Positions 1 to 9,456 of a DNA stretch of 64,000 bases are shown piece after piece. This DNA comes from Thermotoga profunda AZM34c06 (GTDB taxonomy: Bacteria > Thermotogota > Thermotogae > Thermotogales > DSM-5069). The notes below the pieces were generated by a model. That model was not told where the DNA came from and searched no databases. It saw nothing but the letters and a program-made list of their open reading frames with translations. Numbering within the stretch: the stretch's first letter is position 1; each line of letters opens with the position of its first letter. The DNA is taken from positions 1,693,413 to 1,757,412 of the forward strand of contig NZ_AP014510.1 in assembly GCF_000828675.1 (NCBI RefSeq), given 5' to 3'. Both the position numbers and the translations under genes were made by a program.

Positions 1-954
1 ATAACCAGAACCGTCAAGACGTTCGTGATGATACCGAATGATTTTTGCTGTCTCTCGTAACCCTGGAAATTTTTCAACGATTTGCGCACCTATTTCGGGA
101 TGAATTTGAATAATTTCGTATTCCTGTGTCGAAAGTTTTCCAAGCTTGTTGAGAATACTCTCTGGTACAGCGATTTTCCCTATATCATGGAGTATTGCTG
201 CTTTATATAGGAGTTTCAAATCTCTTTTTGAGAGTCTTGAAATCTTTCCGAGTTCCAATGAAATACGAGCAACCATTTTCGAATGATTTGCTGTATAACT
301 GTCCTTTTTGGAAAGAATCTCTATGATTGCTTCAAGACCTTCGTACTCATAATGCTGCCTTATTAGAAATCTCCTTAGACTCTCAAAGGATATGACTGTC
401 ATGAATGCTATAAGAAGAGAAATGATGAAACTGTAGAAACTGAAAATTCTCCCAGAATAAACGAGTTTAAAGTCACCGTTTTTATAAGATATACGAACGA
501 CATTCTTCAATCCAGTCTCTGTGAGAATACCACCGGAATCAAAAAGGGCATAAATCGATTTATCTTTTACCCTTAACTGCCCTTCATCATCGTAAATACC
601 AAATTTCATTCTGACAAAACCATTTTCATAGCCAATTTCGTACTCTTTCTCTATATTTTCATCTATCAAATCAACCTTAATCAAATTTGGATAAAGGCTT
701 TTCATCTCCTCAACTTGCCGACTTAGAAACCCTTCATCACCTCTTAAAATTGCCTTGAACATATCATCCCAATGAAAATATCCTTCGCTCAACCCCTTTG
801 CGGTGTATTGCAAATGTGCAACAAAAACCTGTAGAGCTAATTGCTCCACCTGTGAGGCTTTCTGGTGATTGATATTTATAAAAAACAATGCCGATAAAAC
901 AAAGGCAACTGTCAAAATAATTGGATGAAGTAGAAATTGTTTTCTGAAAATTAT
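1..954 (-). CDS. Membrane-anchored HD-GYP domain phosphodiesterase, 3' end outside window
   Basis: Only the 5' part of the gene is present. Reading 954 down to 1 gives an N-terminal membrane segment, about 130 extracytoplasmic residues, a second membrane segment (plus-strand 395-455) and an HD-GYP domain with LHDIGK and HHERLDGSGY motifs, cut just before the P of GYP. HD-GYP enzymes hydrolyse cyclic di-GMP; here the outer domain probably senses a ligand. The frame is open up to 990 but holds no ATG, GTG or TTG before the TTG at 915, which lies inside the first membrane segment. AGGTGA at 967-962 sits 7 bases before ATA (954) and 10 before ATT (951), so I place the start there, tentatively. 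It follows the Cys-rich gene directly and may share its transcript. Family assignment is firm; the start and the signal sensed are not. Confidence 0.85.
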   Translation of the reverse strand, partial: MIFRKQFLLHPIILTVAFVLSALFFININHQKASQVEQLALQVFVAHLQYTAKGLSEGYFHWDDMFKAILRGDEGFLSRQVEEMKSLYPNLIKVDLIDENIEKEYEIGYENGFVRMKFGIYDDEGQLRVKDKSIYALFDSGGILTETGLKNVVRISYKNGDFKLVYSGRIFSFYSFIISLLIAFMTVISFESLRRFLIRQHYEYEGLEAIIEILSKKDSYTANHSKMVARISLELGKISRLSKRDLKLLYKAAILHDIGKIAVPESILNKLGKLSTQEYEIIQIHPEIGAQIVEKFPGLRETAKIIRYHHERLDGSGY

Positions 955-961
955 ATTACTT

Positions 962-967
962 TCACCT
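962..967 (-). promoter_or_regulatory. Ribosome binding site AGGTGA before a non-canonical start
   Basis: AGGTGA overlaps the TAG stop of the upstream Cys-rich gene and precedes in-frame ATA (954) and ATT (951) of the HD-GYP gene. No ATG, GTG or TTG lies at a usable distance in that frame; the GTG inside this motif is in another frame and meets TAA after four codons. Confidence 0.5.
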
Positions 968-1160
968 ACTTGTGCTTTGAGATGAAGTTTTCAATCGATC
1001 TATCCCAACTTTTCTCATCTTCCTTTGAAAAATAACACGCAGGAAGTTCTCCATGAGATCTATGATAAGCAAGGCACTCACAGCAAATACCCTTTCGTGG
1101 ACATCCTGGGTATGAACAGTTGCAGCTTTTGAGGTTTCTTTCTCTGTTAACACAGTTCAC
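966..1160 (-). CDS. Small Cys-rich DUF6485-type protein
   Basis: A 64-residue protein with Cys in the patterns [12 protein letters not shown] and CCECLAYH, followed by [10 protein letters not shown]. This agrees with the DUF6485 family, small Cys-rich proteins found in anaerobes; a metal-binding role is likely from the clustered Cys but is not shown. The start is GTG at 1160, with AGGAGG eight bases upstream. The gene lies 13 bases after the ABC permease gene and runs into the HD-GYP gene, so it is probably the tail of the exporter operon. Function unknown. Confidence 0.75.
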   Translation of the reverse strand: MNCVNRERNLKSCNCSYPGCPRKGICCECLAYHRSHGELPACYFSKEDEKSWDRSIENFISKHK

Positions 1161-1173
1161 AGAATCTACCTCC

Positions 1174-2226
1174 TCAATCAGCCTTCATGAAGATTTTAGC
1201 AGAAAACCACAAAGCCACAACCCCACAAACAAGGAAGATGATATTTGTCGTTACAAAATATATCGTGCTCATAGCCTGTGCATTCGCACTGTAACGAACA
1301 AGATCTGCGGCATATTTGACTGGAAGAATATAGGCGATCCATCTTATATAACTGGGCATGAAGTTGATTGGAAAATATACTCCCGAGAAAAAGACCATAA
1401 CTGTGTTGAGAATTGAAGCGGCGTTCGACGCCGCATTCGTGTTTTTAAATACAGATAAAAGTAAGACTCCTATCGCCATCATTCCAATCGTGACGAAAAC
1501 GACGGTTGGCACCAACAAAAACCAATTGAACTGTATATTACTCTTAAAGATCACGCTACACAGCATCAAAACAACTACAAGAGACAAAAAACTGAGAATC
1601 AATCTCACAAAAGAGACACTCGAAATAATCTTGATTGGCTCAACACCAGTCAAAGTCAATCTTCTAAGGGTACCCTTTTTCCTGTAATTTCCAAAAACCG
1701 TTATTATAGAAAACATCCCATTCGAGAACAAAGACAATGCTATAACGCCCATCATCATATAGTCAAAATCCGAGATTTCCGTAGTGGTTTGTTGAATTTG
1801 TTTACTGTCGATATCTATGTACTTTCTGGGTGAATTGATGGTTTTTTCAATAATTCCCTTCAAGGAAAGCTCTAAAATCTTTACTTCACCGATAAGCGAC
1901 GGGTTGTTTTGATAATATAAACTAACACTTGTTCCGAAGGTTGTTACTCCGATTGGAATCTTTGATTCTTGCACATCACTCAAGAGATCTTTATCATCAT
2001 GATAAATCTTTACATCCCAACTACCCAACTCTTCCAGTGCTGAGATGATCTTTGCATCGTCTGTATATATTCCAATCGTTCTTCTGTAAGAACTCTCACC
2101 ACTGAACACAAATCCGAAGATCAGAAGGAACACCACAGGGAAAAAGACTGTGAAGAAAAGACCAACTGAATTTCTCACAGATTCCAATGAATAAGCCTTC
2201 ATGAAAACAAAGAATTGCCTATTCAT
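1174..2226 (-). CDS. ABC-2 type transporter permease (second subunit)
   Basis: 350 residues with the ABC-2 permease layout: one N-terminal membrane segment (about 20-42), an extracytoplasmic region to about 150, then five or six membrane segments to the C-terminus. The outer region and the late [13 protein letters not shown] segment are typical of the drug/lipid-exporter type ABC-2 permeases. It overlaps the preceding permease gene by 8 bases and forms one exporter with it and the ATPase at 3401-4312. The two permeases are distinct paralogues, so the membrane part is probably a heterodimer. The substrate cannot be read from sequence; drugs, lipids or peptides are all possible. Confidence 0.85.
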   Translation of the reverse strand: MNRQFFVFMKAYSLESVRNSVGLFFTVFFPVVFLLIFGFVFSGESSYRRTIGIYTDDAKIISALEELGSWDVKIYHDDKDLLSDVQESKIPIGVTTFGTSVSLYYQNNPSLIGEVKILELSLKGIIEKTINSPRKYIDIDSKQIQQTTTEISDFDYMMMGVIALSLFSNGMFSIITVFGNYRKKGTLRRLTLTGVEPIKIISSVSFVRLILSFLSLVVVLMLCSVIFKSNIQFNWFLLVPTVVFVTIGMMAIGVLLLSVFKNTNAASNAASILNTVMVFFSGVYFPINFMPSYIRWIAYILPVKYAADLVRYSANAQAMSTIYFVTTNIIFLVCGVVALWFSAKIFMKAD

Positions 2227-3391
2227 AACCCATCACCCTCTTGAAGTTCAGAGAGAAAGCAACAATTGAACCTATGATCCACAATCCCGGAATGACCCAA
2301 AATTCCATTTGAGAAAAACTATATAGATGTAGTCCAAGGGAATATCTCAAATTTTCAACCAAATAGGTTGTCGGTAATATTCGCACCACGATTTTAATAA
2401 GCTGAGGCATGTTGAAATTCAAAACTGGAAAATAGAATCCTCCAAGGAACATCAATATCTGATAGGCAATCTGAGTAATAACCAGAGCGGTAGTGAACTT
2501 TCTGCAGAAAGATGCAACCACTATTCCCAAACTGAAACAAACAGCTATTGAATACAAAAGCTTCAATATGAATTCAATAGACAAACAAAGAGTACTTATT
2601 TTGTAAACTGCCAATCCCATTACATAGATCAATACGCAAGAGAGTACCATACTTGTGAAAAGACTCATACCCAGTGATAAAAGATAATCAAAAGAATTAG
2701 TTGGAGTTGTATACAATCTCTTGTTTACCGCTTGCTCTCGGTTGTAGATCAGTCCAAGCGGAAGGCTGAACAACGCTCCAGACATGATAGACATAAGCAA
2801 TATGGCTGGAAAAACATATGTTGGATAGTGAAATTGATTCGAATGTCTTTGCCCTTCAATAGGCTTTACAATAAAATCAACAACCTTGTACTCTCCACCA
2901 GATCTTAAAATCGCCTGTTTTGACATCTCAAGATCAACTTGTTGGAGAATGGATTGAAGTATTTTGCTCGCTATCTGTGATTCATAAGAATTTGCAAGTG
3001 TATAGAGCTCAATCTTTGCCGGACTACCTGAAAAAAGCATGACTCTCGCCATTGATATGTTCAACCCTTTTGGTATTCTGAGCACGAGATCTATCTTTTT
3101 CAACTGAAGATTTTTTTGTGCTTCATCTAAATCTTCAAACATTGTGATCTGAAATGGTTCTGGCTGAATCTTTTCGATAACTTGTTCCAGGATCTTTCCA
3201 AAACCCGCGAAATCTTCTTCCTTTACAATTCCAAGCCTGAAAATTATTCCACTGTCATTCGATGAAGTGCCTGAAAAAACTGAAACGAGTATGAAAAACA
3301 AGATCAATGGAAAAATGAATGGCCAGAAGAAACCACTGAATTCACGAACATCGTTCAAAAAGAAAGCCTTTGATAGTTTGAAAATTCGCAT
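2219..3391 (-). CDS. ABC-2 type transporter permease (first subunit)
   Basis: 390 residues: a membrane segment at about 20-40, an extracytoplasmic domain of roughly 150 residues and a cluster of membrane segments from about 195 to the end, with the ABC-2 feature FLGGFYFPVLNFNMPQ near 325. It partners the permease at 1174-2226 and the ATPase at 3401-4312, from which it is separated by 9 bases. Order ATPase-permease-permease with short spacing supports a single exporter complex. Substrate unknown. Confidence 0.85.
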   Translation of the reverse strand: MRIFKLSKAFFLNDVREFSGFFWPFIFPLILFFILVSVFSGTSSNDSGIIFRLGIVKEEDFAGFGKILEQVIEKIQPEPFQITMFEDLDEAQKNLQLKKIDLVLRIPKGLNISMARVMLFSGSPAKIELYTLANSYESQIASKILQSILQQVDLEMSKQAILRSGGEYKVVDFIVKPIEGQRHSNQFHYPTYVFPAILLMSIMSGALFSLPLGLIYNREQAVNKRLYTTPTNSFDYLLSLGMSLFTSMVLSCVLIYVMGLAVYKISTLCLSIEFILKLLYSIAVCFSLGIVVASFCRKFTTALVITQIAYQILMFLGGFYFPVLNFNMPQLIKIVVRILPTTYLVENLRYSLGLHLYSFSQMEFWVIPGLWIIGSIVAFSLNFKRVMGYE

Positions 3392-3400
3392 TTTCCCACC

Positions 3401-4312
3401 TCAATCTCTGAGGGAATGGCCGGTTAGATTCAGAAAGACATCTTCGAGATTTGGTCTTCTTATCACGATGTTATCGATATTAATTTCGAGTTGTTTTGCC
3501 TTGTTCAAAAGCATGTGGATCGATTCTTCAACATCACTCACTGGTAGGATCAGTTTATCATGGTCGGCAGTTCTCAAATTGACGATTTCTTTGAGAAGTA
3601 CCTGTGAGTTGTCAGCAGAAAATTCGATATAACTATCCATACCAATCGACTTCACAAGTTCCTGTACTGTACCAGAAGCTATGATCTTACCATGATCCAT
3701 TATAAAAACTCTGTCGGCGAGTTTTTCAGCCTCTTCCATATAATGGGTAGTTAAAAAGATTGTCTTTCCTTTCTGCTTTAGCTGTTCTATGATTTCCCAG
3801 ACATGTCTACGAGCTTGTGGATCGAGTCCAGTTGTGGGTTCATCGAGAAAAAGAATCTTTGGGTCGTTGACAAGTGCCACAGCAAGAGCCAACCTTTGAA
3901 GTTGTCCCCCTGAAAGATTTTTCACCCTACTCTTAGTCTTTTCTTGAAGTGCAACAAGATTTATCAGGTTTTCTATATCATTCTTCTTGGCTTGAATATT
4001 GTACAAACCCGCGAAAAGTTCAATTGTCTCATAAACAGTTAGATGTTCAAAAAAGGCCGTTTTCTGAAGTTGAACCCCTATTTGAGATTTCACGTCCTTA
4101 TCAATTTGGTCAACCTTTCTTCCAAAATAATAGATCTCTCCTTCGTCTTTTTTTCTTAACCCTTCTATGATTTCAACGGTTGTCGTCTTTCCTGCACCAT
4201 TTGGTCCAAGGAGTGCCACGATTTCTCCTTCAAATACTTCAAAACTGACACCATCGACTGCCTTTGTACTACCGTAATATTTTTTAAGATTCTTGACCAT
4301 TATTGCATTCAT
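3401..4312 (-). CDS. ABC transporter ATP-binding protein (ABC-2 exporter)
   Basis: 303 residues. Walker A GPNGAGKTT (about 35-43), signature LSGGQLQR (about 134-141), Walker B LFLDEPTTGLDP and the switch His in FLTTHYMEEAEK are all present, so the nucleotide-binding domain looks active. The C-terminal 80 residues are the extension seen in the CcmA/Nod-type exporters, ending in the NLEDVFLNLTG motif. The start is ATG at 4312 with GAGGGGG upstream. It is the first gene of the exporter operon and is divergent from the flavin reductase gene; the 49-base gap between them must hold both promoters (TATACT on this strand overlaps TATAGT on the other). Confidence 0.92.
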   Translation of the reverse strand: MNAIMVKNLKKYYGSTKAVDGVSFEVFEGEIVALLGPNGAGKTTTVEIIEGLRKKDEGEIYYFGRKVDQIDKDVKSQIGVQLQKTAFFEHLTVYETIELFAGLYNIQAKKNDIENLINLVALQEKTKSRVKNLSGGQLQRLALAVALVNDPKILFLDEPTTGLDPQARRHVWEIIEQLKQKGKTIFLTTHYMEEAEKLADRVFIMDHGKIIASGTVQELVKSIGMDSYIEFSADNSQVLLKEIVNLRTADHDKLILPVSDVEESIHMLLNKAKQLEINIDNIVIRRPNLEDVFLNLTGHSLRD

Positions 4313-4361
4313 TGAAATACCCCCTCGTGTACTTATGATAGTATAGTAAATAGGTGATGTT

Positions 4362-4823
4362 ATGGTTAAGGATGCATTTGATTATTTGGTACAAGGAGTT
4401 TACATTGTGTCAACAGAGTTTGAAAACCAGTTGTCTGGCTTAACTGCCGCGTGGGTTATGCAATCTTCTTTTAAACCAGCTATGCTTGCAGTATCACTTG
4501 GTCCAACGAGACGAACAGCAGAACTCATTGAAAAAAGTGGAAAATTCGCTATTCAGATCTTGGACGAGAGTCAACGCCAATTGGCAGAACTTTTCGGTTA
4601 TTATTCAAGTAGAAATTTCGACAAATTTTCAAAGGTCAAATGGTCAAAGAGTGAAAAGTTGGGATTACCAATAATCGAAGGAGTACTTGGTTATTTTGAG
4701 TGTGAGTTAGAAGGTAAGTTTGTATCAGGAGATCATTTCATCTACAATGGTAGAATTGTCAACCACAAAGTATTTAGACAAAATGGTAAACCAATGATCT
4801 TTCTCATGAGAGACTGGTTTTGA
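4362..4823 (+). CDS. Flavin reductase family (FMN-binding split-barrel) protein
   Basis: 153 residues matching the flavin-reductase-like split-barrel family: an N-terminal GVYIVSTEFENQLSGLTAAWVMQSSF segment in which Ser/Thr residues contact FMN, a central LGPTRRTAELI helix, and the late GDHFIYNGRIVNHK strand. Members bind FMN and act as NAD(P)H:flavin oxidoreductases or as small diiron/FMN electron-transfer modules. It is followed with a 15-base gap by the RemA-like gene, suggesting a two-gene operon. The electron donor and acceptor are unknown. Confidence 0.85.
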   Translation: MVKDAFDYLVQGVYIVSTEFENQLSGLTAAWVMQSSFKPAMLAVSLGPTRRTAELIEKSGKFAIQILDESQRQLAELFGYYSSRNFDKFSKVKWSKSEKLGLPIIEGVLGYFECELEGKFVSGDHFIYNGRIVNHKVFRQNGKPMIFLMRDWF

Positions 4824-4837
4824 AAAGAGGGATATCG

Positions 4838-5095
4838 ATGTTTATACAAGTGACCAGAGGGGTTTATGTTAACAGAGATCGTGTCAGAGCTGTCATATCG
4901 ATCAATAACATCACTGCAAAACAGATGCGCGAAACAGCCAGTTTTTCAAATAAGATGTTGAATTTAACCTATGGTGCACAGGCAAAAAGTGTCATTGTCA
5001 CAGACAGTGGTCATGTATTGCTCCTTGGTGAAAAGGCAAACAGAGTTAAACAGAGACTTTTCAAAAAGAAAGAGCAGGATCAGCAGTCACGCTGA
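4838..5095 (+). CDS. RemA-like (DUF370) regulatory protein
   Basis: 85 residues. The pattern YVNRDRVRAVI, then LTYGAQAKSVIVTDSGHVLLL and KANRVKQRLF, matches RemA of Bacillus subtilis (where the equivalent stretch reads YGRRTRAVIVMDSDHVIL). RemA is a ring-forming DNA-binding activator of biofilm matrix genes; in Thermotogota the targets are not known, so only the family is claimed. I chose ATG at 4838, which has AAGAGGG six bases upstream, over an in-frame TTG at 4820 that overlaps the upstream gene. The 3' end overlaps convergent tsaD by 35 bases. Confidence 0.82.
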   Translation: MFIQVTRGVYVNRDRVRAVISINNITAKQMRETASFSNKMLNLTYGAQAKSVIVTDSGHVLLLGEKANRVKQRLFKKKEQDQQSR

Positions 5096-6053
5096 GTGAA
5101 AAATTCACTCCTTCATTGAGTATCTCAGTGGCAGCCTGCGCTATCATTGCTGCATTGTCAGTGCAAAGGGATTTTGGGGGAATGTAAAGTTCAAAATCCA
5201 TCTTTTTCGCTGTTTGACTTAGTTTTTCCCGTAATCTCGTGTTCGAAGCCACTCCTCCACTGACCACGAGTTTTTTCAAACCAGTCATTTGCAGTGCACT
5301 CGCAGCTTTTTCAACAAGAACATCGATAACGGCTTCTTGAAAAGAGGCAGCGACATCTGCGACACAAAAATCTCTTTCCTTTTGTAAAAGATACAATACA
5401 GAAGTTTTCAAACCGGAGAAACTGAAATCGAGGTTTTCTTTTTCAATCATCGCCCTTGGAAAGTTATATTTGTGTGGATCACCATCTTTTGAAATCTTTT
5501 CTATAGCAGGTCCACCGGGATACCCAATGTTGAGTAATCTTGCCACCTTATCAAAAGCCTCTCCAGCAGCGTCATCCAAAGTTCTACCAAGTACCTTTGG
5601 CTTTGTTGTGGAATTTTCAAAAACCAAGAGCTCGGTGTGTCCACCAGAAACCAGTAAAGCAACATATGGAAGTGTCAAGTGATCAAAAGCCAAATGCGCT
5701 GCACAGACATGACCAAGTAGATGATTGACTCCTATTAATGGTTTATTCAGTGAGACTGATACTCCCTTGGCAAAGGAAAGCCCTACAAGCAGAGCACCTA
5801 TGAGTCCTGGACCTATGGTAACAGCGATCGCGTCTATTTCTGAAAGATTTATATTAGACTGATAAACTGCCTCTTTGTATATCACAGGCAAATTTTTCAG
5901 GTGTTGTCTTGCTGCTATCTCTGGTACGACTCCTCCGAATTTTCCATGAATTTCTATTTGCGATAAGACTATGTTGGACAAGACCTTTTTGTCCTCGACT
6001 ACCGCAACCGACGTCTCGTCACAAGACGTTTCAATTGCCAATACCAAAGGCAC
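5061..6053 (-). CDS. tsaD: tRNA N6-adenosine threonylcarbamoyltransferase TsaD
   Basis: 330 residues, the usual family length. TsaD transfers the threonylcarbamoyl group to A37 of ANN-decoding tRNAs (t6A). Visible are the N-terminal ETSCDETS phosphate loop, the metal ligands His111 and His115 in NHLLGH, the LLVSGGHTEL strand, and GGVASNTRLRE near the C-terminus. The start is GTG at 6053, sharing one base with the clpX stop (TAGTG), so the two are translationally coupled. The 3' end overlaps the RemA-like gene on the other strand. Confidence 0.97.
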   Translation of the reverse strand: MPLVLAIETSCDETSVAVVEDKKVLSNIVLSQIEIHGKFGGVVPEIAARQHLKNLPVIYKEAVYQSNINLSEIDAIAVTIGPGLIGALLVGLSFAKGVSVSLNKPLIGVNHLLGHVCAAHLAFDHLTLPYVALLVSGGHTELLVFENSTTKPKVLGRTLDDAAGEAFDKVARLLNIGYPGGPAIEKISKDGDPHKYNFPRAMIEKENLDFSFSGLKTSVLYLLQKERDFCVADVAASFQEAVIDVLVEKAASALQMTGLKKLVVSGGVASNTRLREKLSQTAKKMDFELYIPPKSLCTDNAAMIAQAATEILNEGVNFSLSVTADPALSF

Positions 6054-7267
6054 TACGCTATCTCCCTCATTACCATTCTTGGTTTCTCAGTTCCTTCAAC
6101 TGCTTCACGAGTTACGATAACTTTCTCAATATCTTTTGAAGAAGGAATCTCAAACATGATATCTATCATGATTTCTTCAAATACACTCTTAAGTGCTCTT
6201 GCGCCAGTTCCTTTTTTGAGTGCTTTGCGGGCAATGGCATAGAGCGCATCGGTCGTTATCTCGAGTTCTATGTTATCAAGCTGGAGTAATTTTTTGTACT
6301 GTTTTATGATCGCATTCTTTGGCTCGTTGAGTATTCTGACCAAATCCTCCTCGCTAAGATCGTCTAATGTGGCTATCACGGGAAATCGTCCGACGAATTC
6401 CGGTATCATTCCATACTGGACAAGATCATCTGGTGTCACATAAGATAAGATCTCACCGAGTCTCATTTGTTTTTTACTCTTCACGTCTGCCCCGAAACCC
6501 ATCGTAGAATCTTGAATTCTTCTTTTCACAATTTCCTCGAGTCCGTCGAAGGCACCACCAACGATGAACAGAATATTAGTCGTATCAACCTTTATGAATT
6601 CTTGATATGGATGCTTTCTGCCTCCTTGGGGCGGCACGTTTGCTATGGTTCCCTCTACGATCTTTAGTAATGCCTGCTGTACACCTTCTCCCGAAACATC
6701 CCTTGTAATAGAAGGGTTGGGAGACTTACGGGCGATTTTATCAATCTCATCGATGTAAATGATGCCATATTGAGTTCTCTCTATATCAAAATGTGCAACC
6801 TCTAAGAGCCTCAGAATGACATTTTCAACATCTTCTCCCACATAACCGGCTTCTGTCAATGGCGTTGCGTCAGCTATTGCAAAGGGTACATCCAGTATCT
6901 TCGCAAGAACCCTGGCTATCAAGGTTTTCCCACAGCCCGTCGGCCCTACCATCATTATGTTGGATTTTTCTATTTCAACATCATCGTTATCGGTACCATA
7001 GAAAACTCTCTTGTAATGATTATAAACGGCAACTGATATTATCTTTTTTGCTCTTTCCTGACCAACTACATATTTGTCAAGCTCGGCTTTTATCTCAGCG
7101 GGTTTTGGTAACTGCCGCTTTTTTTCTCTTTTGACACGCTTGTCGGTAACAAGAAGATCATGAAACAACTCAACACACTCATCACATATGTATGCGCTCG
7201 GACCGGCTATCAATTTGTTTACCTGACTCGCAGGTCTTCCACAAAATGAACAGAATTTTTCTGCCAA
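6053..7267 (-). CDS. clpX: ATP-dependent Clp protease ATP-binding subunit ClpX
   Basis: ClpX is the AAA+ unfoldase that feeds substrates to ClpP. The N-terminal zinc domain has CSFC and CDEC; the AAA+ domain has Walker A GPTGCGKT, pore loop GYVGEDVE, Walker B IIYIDEID and the sensor region near [10 protein letters not shown] set the start at TTG 7267, which has GGAGGG six bases before it; the frame could be extended 10 residues to 7297, but that would bury the ribosome site. The resulting protein is 404 residues, in the family range. No clpP lies in the window. A TACAAT hexamer lies just upstream of the ribosome site. Confidence 0.97.
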   Translation of the reverse strand: MAEKFCSFCGRPASQVNKLIAGPSAYICDECVELFHDLLVTDKRVKREKKRQLPKPAEIKAELDKYVVGQERAKKIISVAVYNHYKRVFYGTDNDDVEIEKSNIMMVGPTGCGKTLIARVLAKILDVPFAIADATPLTEAGYVGEDVENVILRLLEVAHFDIERTQYGIIYIDEIDKIARKSPNPSITRDVSGEGVQQALLKIVEGTIANVPPQGGRKHPYQEFIKVDTTNILFIVGGAFDGLEEIVKRRIQDSTMGFGADVKSKKQMRLGEILSYVTPDDLVQYGMIPEFVGRFPVIATLDDLSEEDLVRILNEPKNAIIKQYKKLLQLDNIELEITTDALYAIARKALKKGTGARALKSVFEEIMIDIMFEIPSSKDIEKVIVTREAVEGTEKPRMVMREIA

Positions 7268-7347
7268 ATATCTCCCTCCGGTGTCATTGTAACACAATGA
7301 ATGGTTTTCATAGTTAATAAGAGTTCACAAAATTATGATCAGAAAAA

Positions 7348-8502
7348 TCAACGACCAGCCAGTTTCTGTGACAGAATCCTTTGCTTTTCCCAATATCCAT
7401 CGAGCTTACCTTGCGATGAAAGTTGTGCTATTCTCTTCCTAAACCATTCTGGAATAACTGCACTACCTATCTGTTCTAATTCTGTACCAGGTAAAGGCAT
7501 GAAAGTATGCGCGTGTATTTTGCAGCCAATACGAACGAGTTTGTCGATCAAATTGAGTGTCTCGTATCTATCTTCATCTGTTTCAAAGGGAAATCCAAAG
7601 ATGAAATCGACATACGGTGTAAAATCATTGGAAAGGATCAGATCGATGGCTTTCAGCAGATTCTCGACAGAATGAGTCCTTTTGATCTTTTTAAGTACTC
7701 GCTCACTTCCACTTTGAGCACCTATAGTGATTGATCTGTTGTTGACGTATTTTTTGATCGCCTTTAGCAAATCGTCACTAACCGATTCCGGTCTGACATC
7801 AGACGGAAAGGTACCAAAGTATATCTCTCTCATACCGATTTTTTTCAATTCAAACAACATTGTGTCTATAGCATTTACATTGGGTTTGATACCATCGATC
7901 GAACCATATCCAAAAGAATTGGGTGATATAAACCTGGCTATGTATTTGTTCTTCTTCAAACCCAATTCACAGTAATGGATTATCGATTCGATACTTCTGT
8001 GCCTTGGCTTTCTACCTCCAATTAGCGATGTCTCGCAATAAGCGCAATCAAAGACACAGCCTCTTGTTATTTCAAGAGGCATGAAAAGATCTAAATCAAC
8101 ACAAAATGGAGGATAATCATCGAGATTGATTCGATTTTTAAGTCCATCGAAGATAACGTCTTGTTCGCCATTCAAGAATCTTATGAGATTCTCCTCACCA
8201 TCTCCTATGAAGATGTGATGAAAACCAAGTTCTAAAGATTTAAATGGTCTTGCTGTGACATGTGGTCCACCGGCTATCAATGTATAACCCAAGACCTTCA
8301 GTTTTTGTATCTCTTTAGAAATCTGATCAAGATCAAAACTCATGAAAGAATACGCAACGACAGCGGGTGGCTCTATTTTCAAAATCTCCCGTACATCATT
8401 TGCAAGAAATATCTGTACATCTTTTACTCTACTGTGTACAGCGCTTATCAATGGTATGAGGCTATAACGGTTGTTTTTCTGCATTCTGAAGATGAGTTTC
8501 AA
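7348..8502 (-). CDS. Radical SAM protein with B12-binding-like N-terminus (MJ1487-type)
   Basis: 384 residues. The N-terminal 130 residues form a Rossmann-like domain (LIAGGPHVTARPF, IFIGDGEENLIRF) typical of cobalamin-binding radical SAM proteins, though a clear cobalamin-ligating DxHxxG is not seen. The radical SAM core has GCVFDCAYCE (CxxxCxxC for the 4Fe-4S cluster) and later GFPFETDEDRY. It most resembles the B12-binding radical SAM proteins of the MJ1487 type, whose reaction is not known to me. It overlaps holA by 4 bases and is the last gene of the long murB operon. Confidence 0.85.
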   Translation of the reverse strand: MKLIFRMQKNNRYSLIPLISAVHSRVKDVQIFLANDVREILKIEPPAVVAYSFMSFDLDQISKEIQKLKVLGYTLIAGGPHVTARPFKSLELGFHHIFIGDGEENLIRFLNGEQDVIFDGLKNRINLDDYPPFCVDLDLFMPLEITRGCVFDCAYCETSLIGGRKPRHRSIESIIHYCELGLKKNKYIARFISPNSFGYGSIDGIKPNVNAIDTMLFELKKIGMREIYFGTFPSDVRPESVSDDLLKAIKKYVNNRSITIGAQSGSERVLKKIKRTHSVENLLKAIDLILSNDFTPYVDFIFGFPFETDEDRYETLNLIDKLVRIGCKIHAHTFMPLPGTELEQIGSAVIPEWFRKRIAQLSSQGKLDGYWEKQRILSQKLAGR

Positions 8503-9449
8503 GGCTTATCACCTATAGTTTGACAGACGGATTCTATAAAAAGATGAATGGGAATCGTTTTGTTCTCAGAAGATTTTATCTCCCTATCGAGCGATTGAAG
8601 TTGATTTAATATCGATTCTAATTTCTCAAAATCATAAATCTTTAAATGATTAATAGTGCGAGGCTGACCTTTAAAAGTGAATCCCATTATCCTCGCGGCT
8701 CTCACAATTGGTATATCAAGTTTCTGTGAGATATCTTTTATATAAACCCATGAATAACTCTCACGTCTGTCAGCAACAGACAAGATTTTATACAGATCGA
8801 TAAAATGTTTACAGAGGGCATTCACGATGAGTACTGGCTCAGCATAGGAAAGGACCATTGACAGGATCTTGTGAGATTGCTCTTGATTGCCCGATGATAT
8901 AGAAAAACACAATTCGTCGATTTGTAATTTAGAGTGGTTGAAGACAAATTCTTTCACCAATTCAGATGTGATCTTTTTACCAACACAAACGAGTTTTTCT
9001 ATCTCTCTTTCTATGAGAAGATCATCGGGACCAACCATATCAAAGAACGTCTCTAAGGCAGCTGTGTCAAAAGATAATGAATGTTTTTTCAATCTTTCCT
9101 GTATGTATTCAAGCCATTTTTCACGTTCCCAAGGCTTAGGCAGGGAAAAATCCATTGATTCAAGATCTTTAATCGGGGTGGAAGTTCTCACAACAACAGG
9201 TATAGATGCCGCCTCAATCTTTTCTAAAAACTGTTTCTGGTCTTCTTTCTTCCAACTACTGTAATCAACCACATCTATGAGAAACGACGCAAAAAGATTA
9301 TTTTGAGACAAGATCTCAGAGATTCTTTGAGCATCATCAACATCGATTTTTATTCTCGTCAGATTTTTTTCCAAAGCGATATTTTTTACATATTCATCTT
9401 TCAAAACCCTTGCATCACCTGAAAGTACAAGTACATTCAGTTCGATCAC
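8499..9449 (-). CDS. holA: DNA polymerase III subunit delta
   Basis: 316 residues, divergent but with the delta-subunit layout: an N-terminal degenerate AAA-like domain without Walker A, the PKPWEREKWLEYIQERLKKHSL linker helix region, the DDLLIEREIEKLV segment, and a C-terminal all-helical collar domain. Delta opens the sliding clamp within the clamp loader. The predicted start is GTG at 9449, but the site AGGTGA overlaps it, so a start a few codons later is possible. It overlaps the radical SAM gene by 4 bases and follows the activase gene by 7. Confidence 0.85.
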   Translation of the reverse strand: MIELNVLVLSGDARVLKDEYVKNIALEKNLTRIKIDVDDAQRISEILSQNNLFASFLIDVVDYSSWKKEDQKQFLEKIEAASIPVVVRTSTPIKDLESMDFSLPKPWEREKWLEYIQERLKKHSLSFDTAALETFFDMVGPDDLLIEREIEKLVCVGKKITSELVKEFVFNHSKLQIDELCFSISSGNQEQSHKILSMVLSYAEPVLIVNALCKHFIDLYKILSVADRRESYSWVYIKDISQKLDIPIVRAARIMGFTFKGQPRTINHLKIYDFEKLESILNQLQSLDREIKSSENKTIPIHLFIESVCQTIGDKP

Positions 9450-9456
9450 CTACAAT

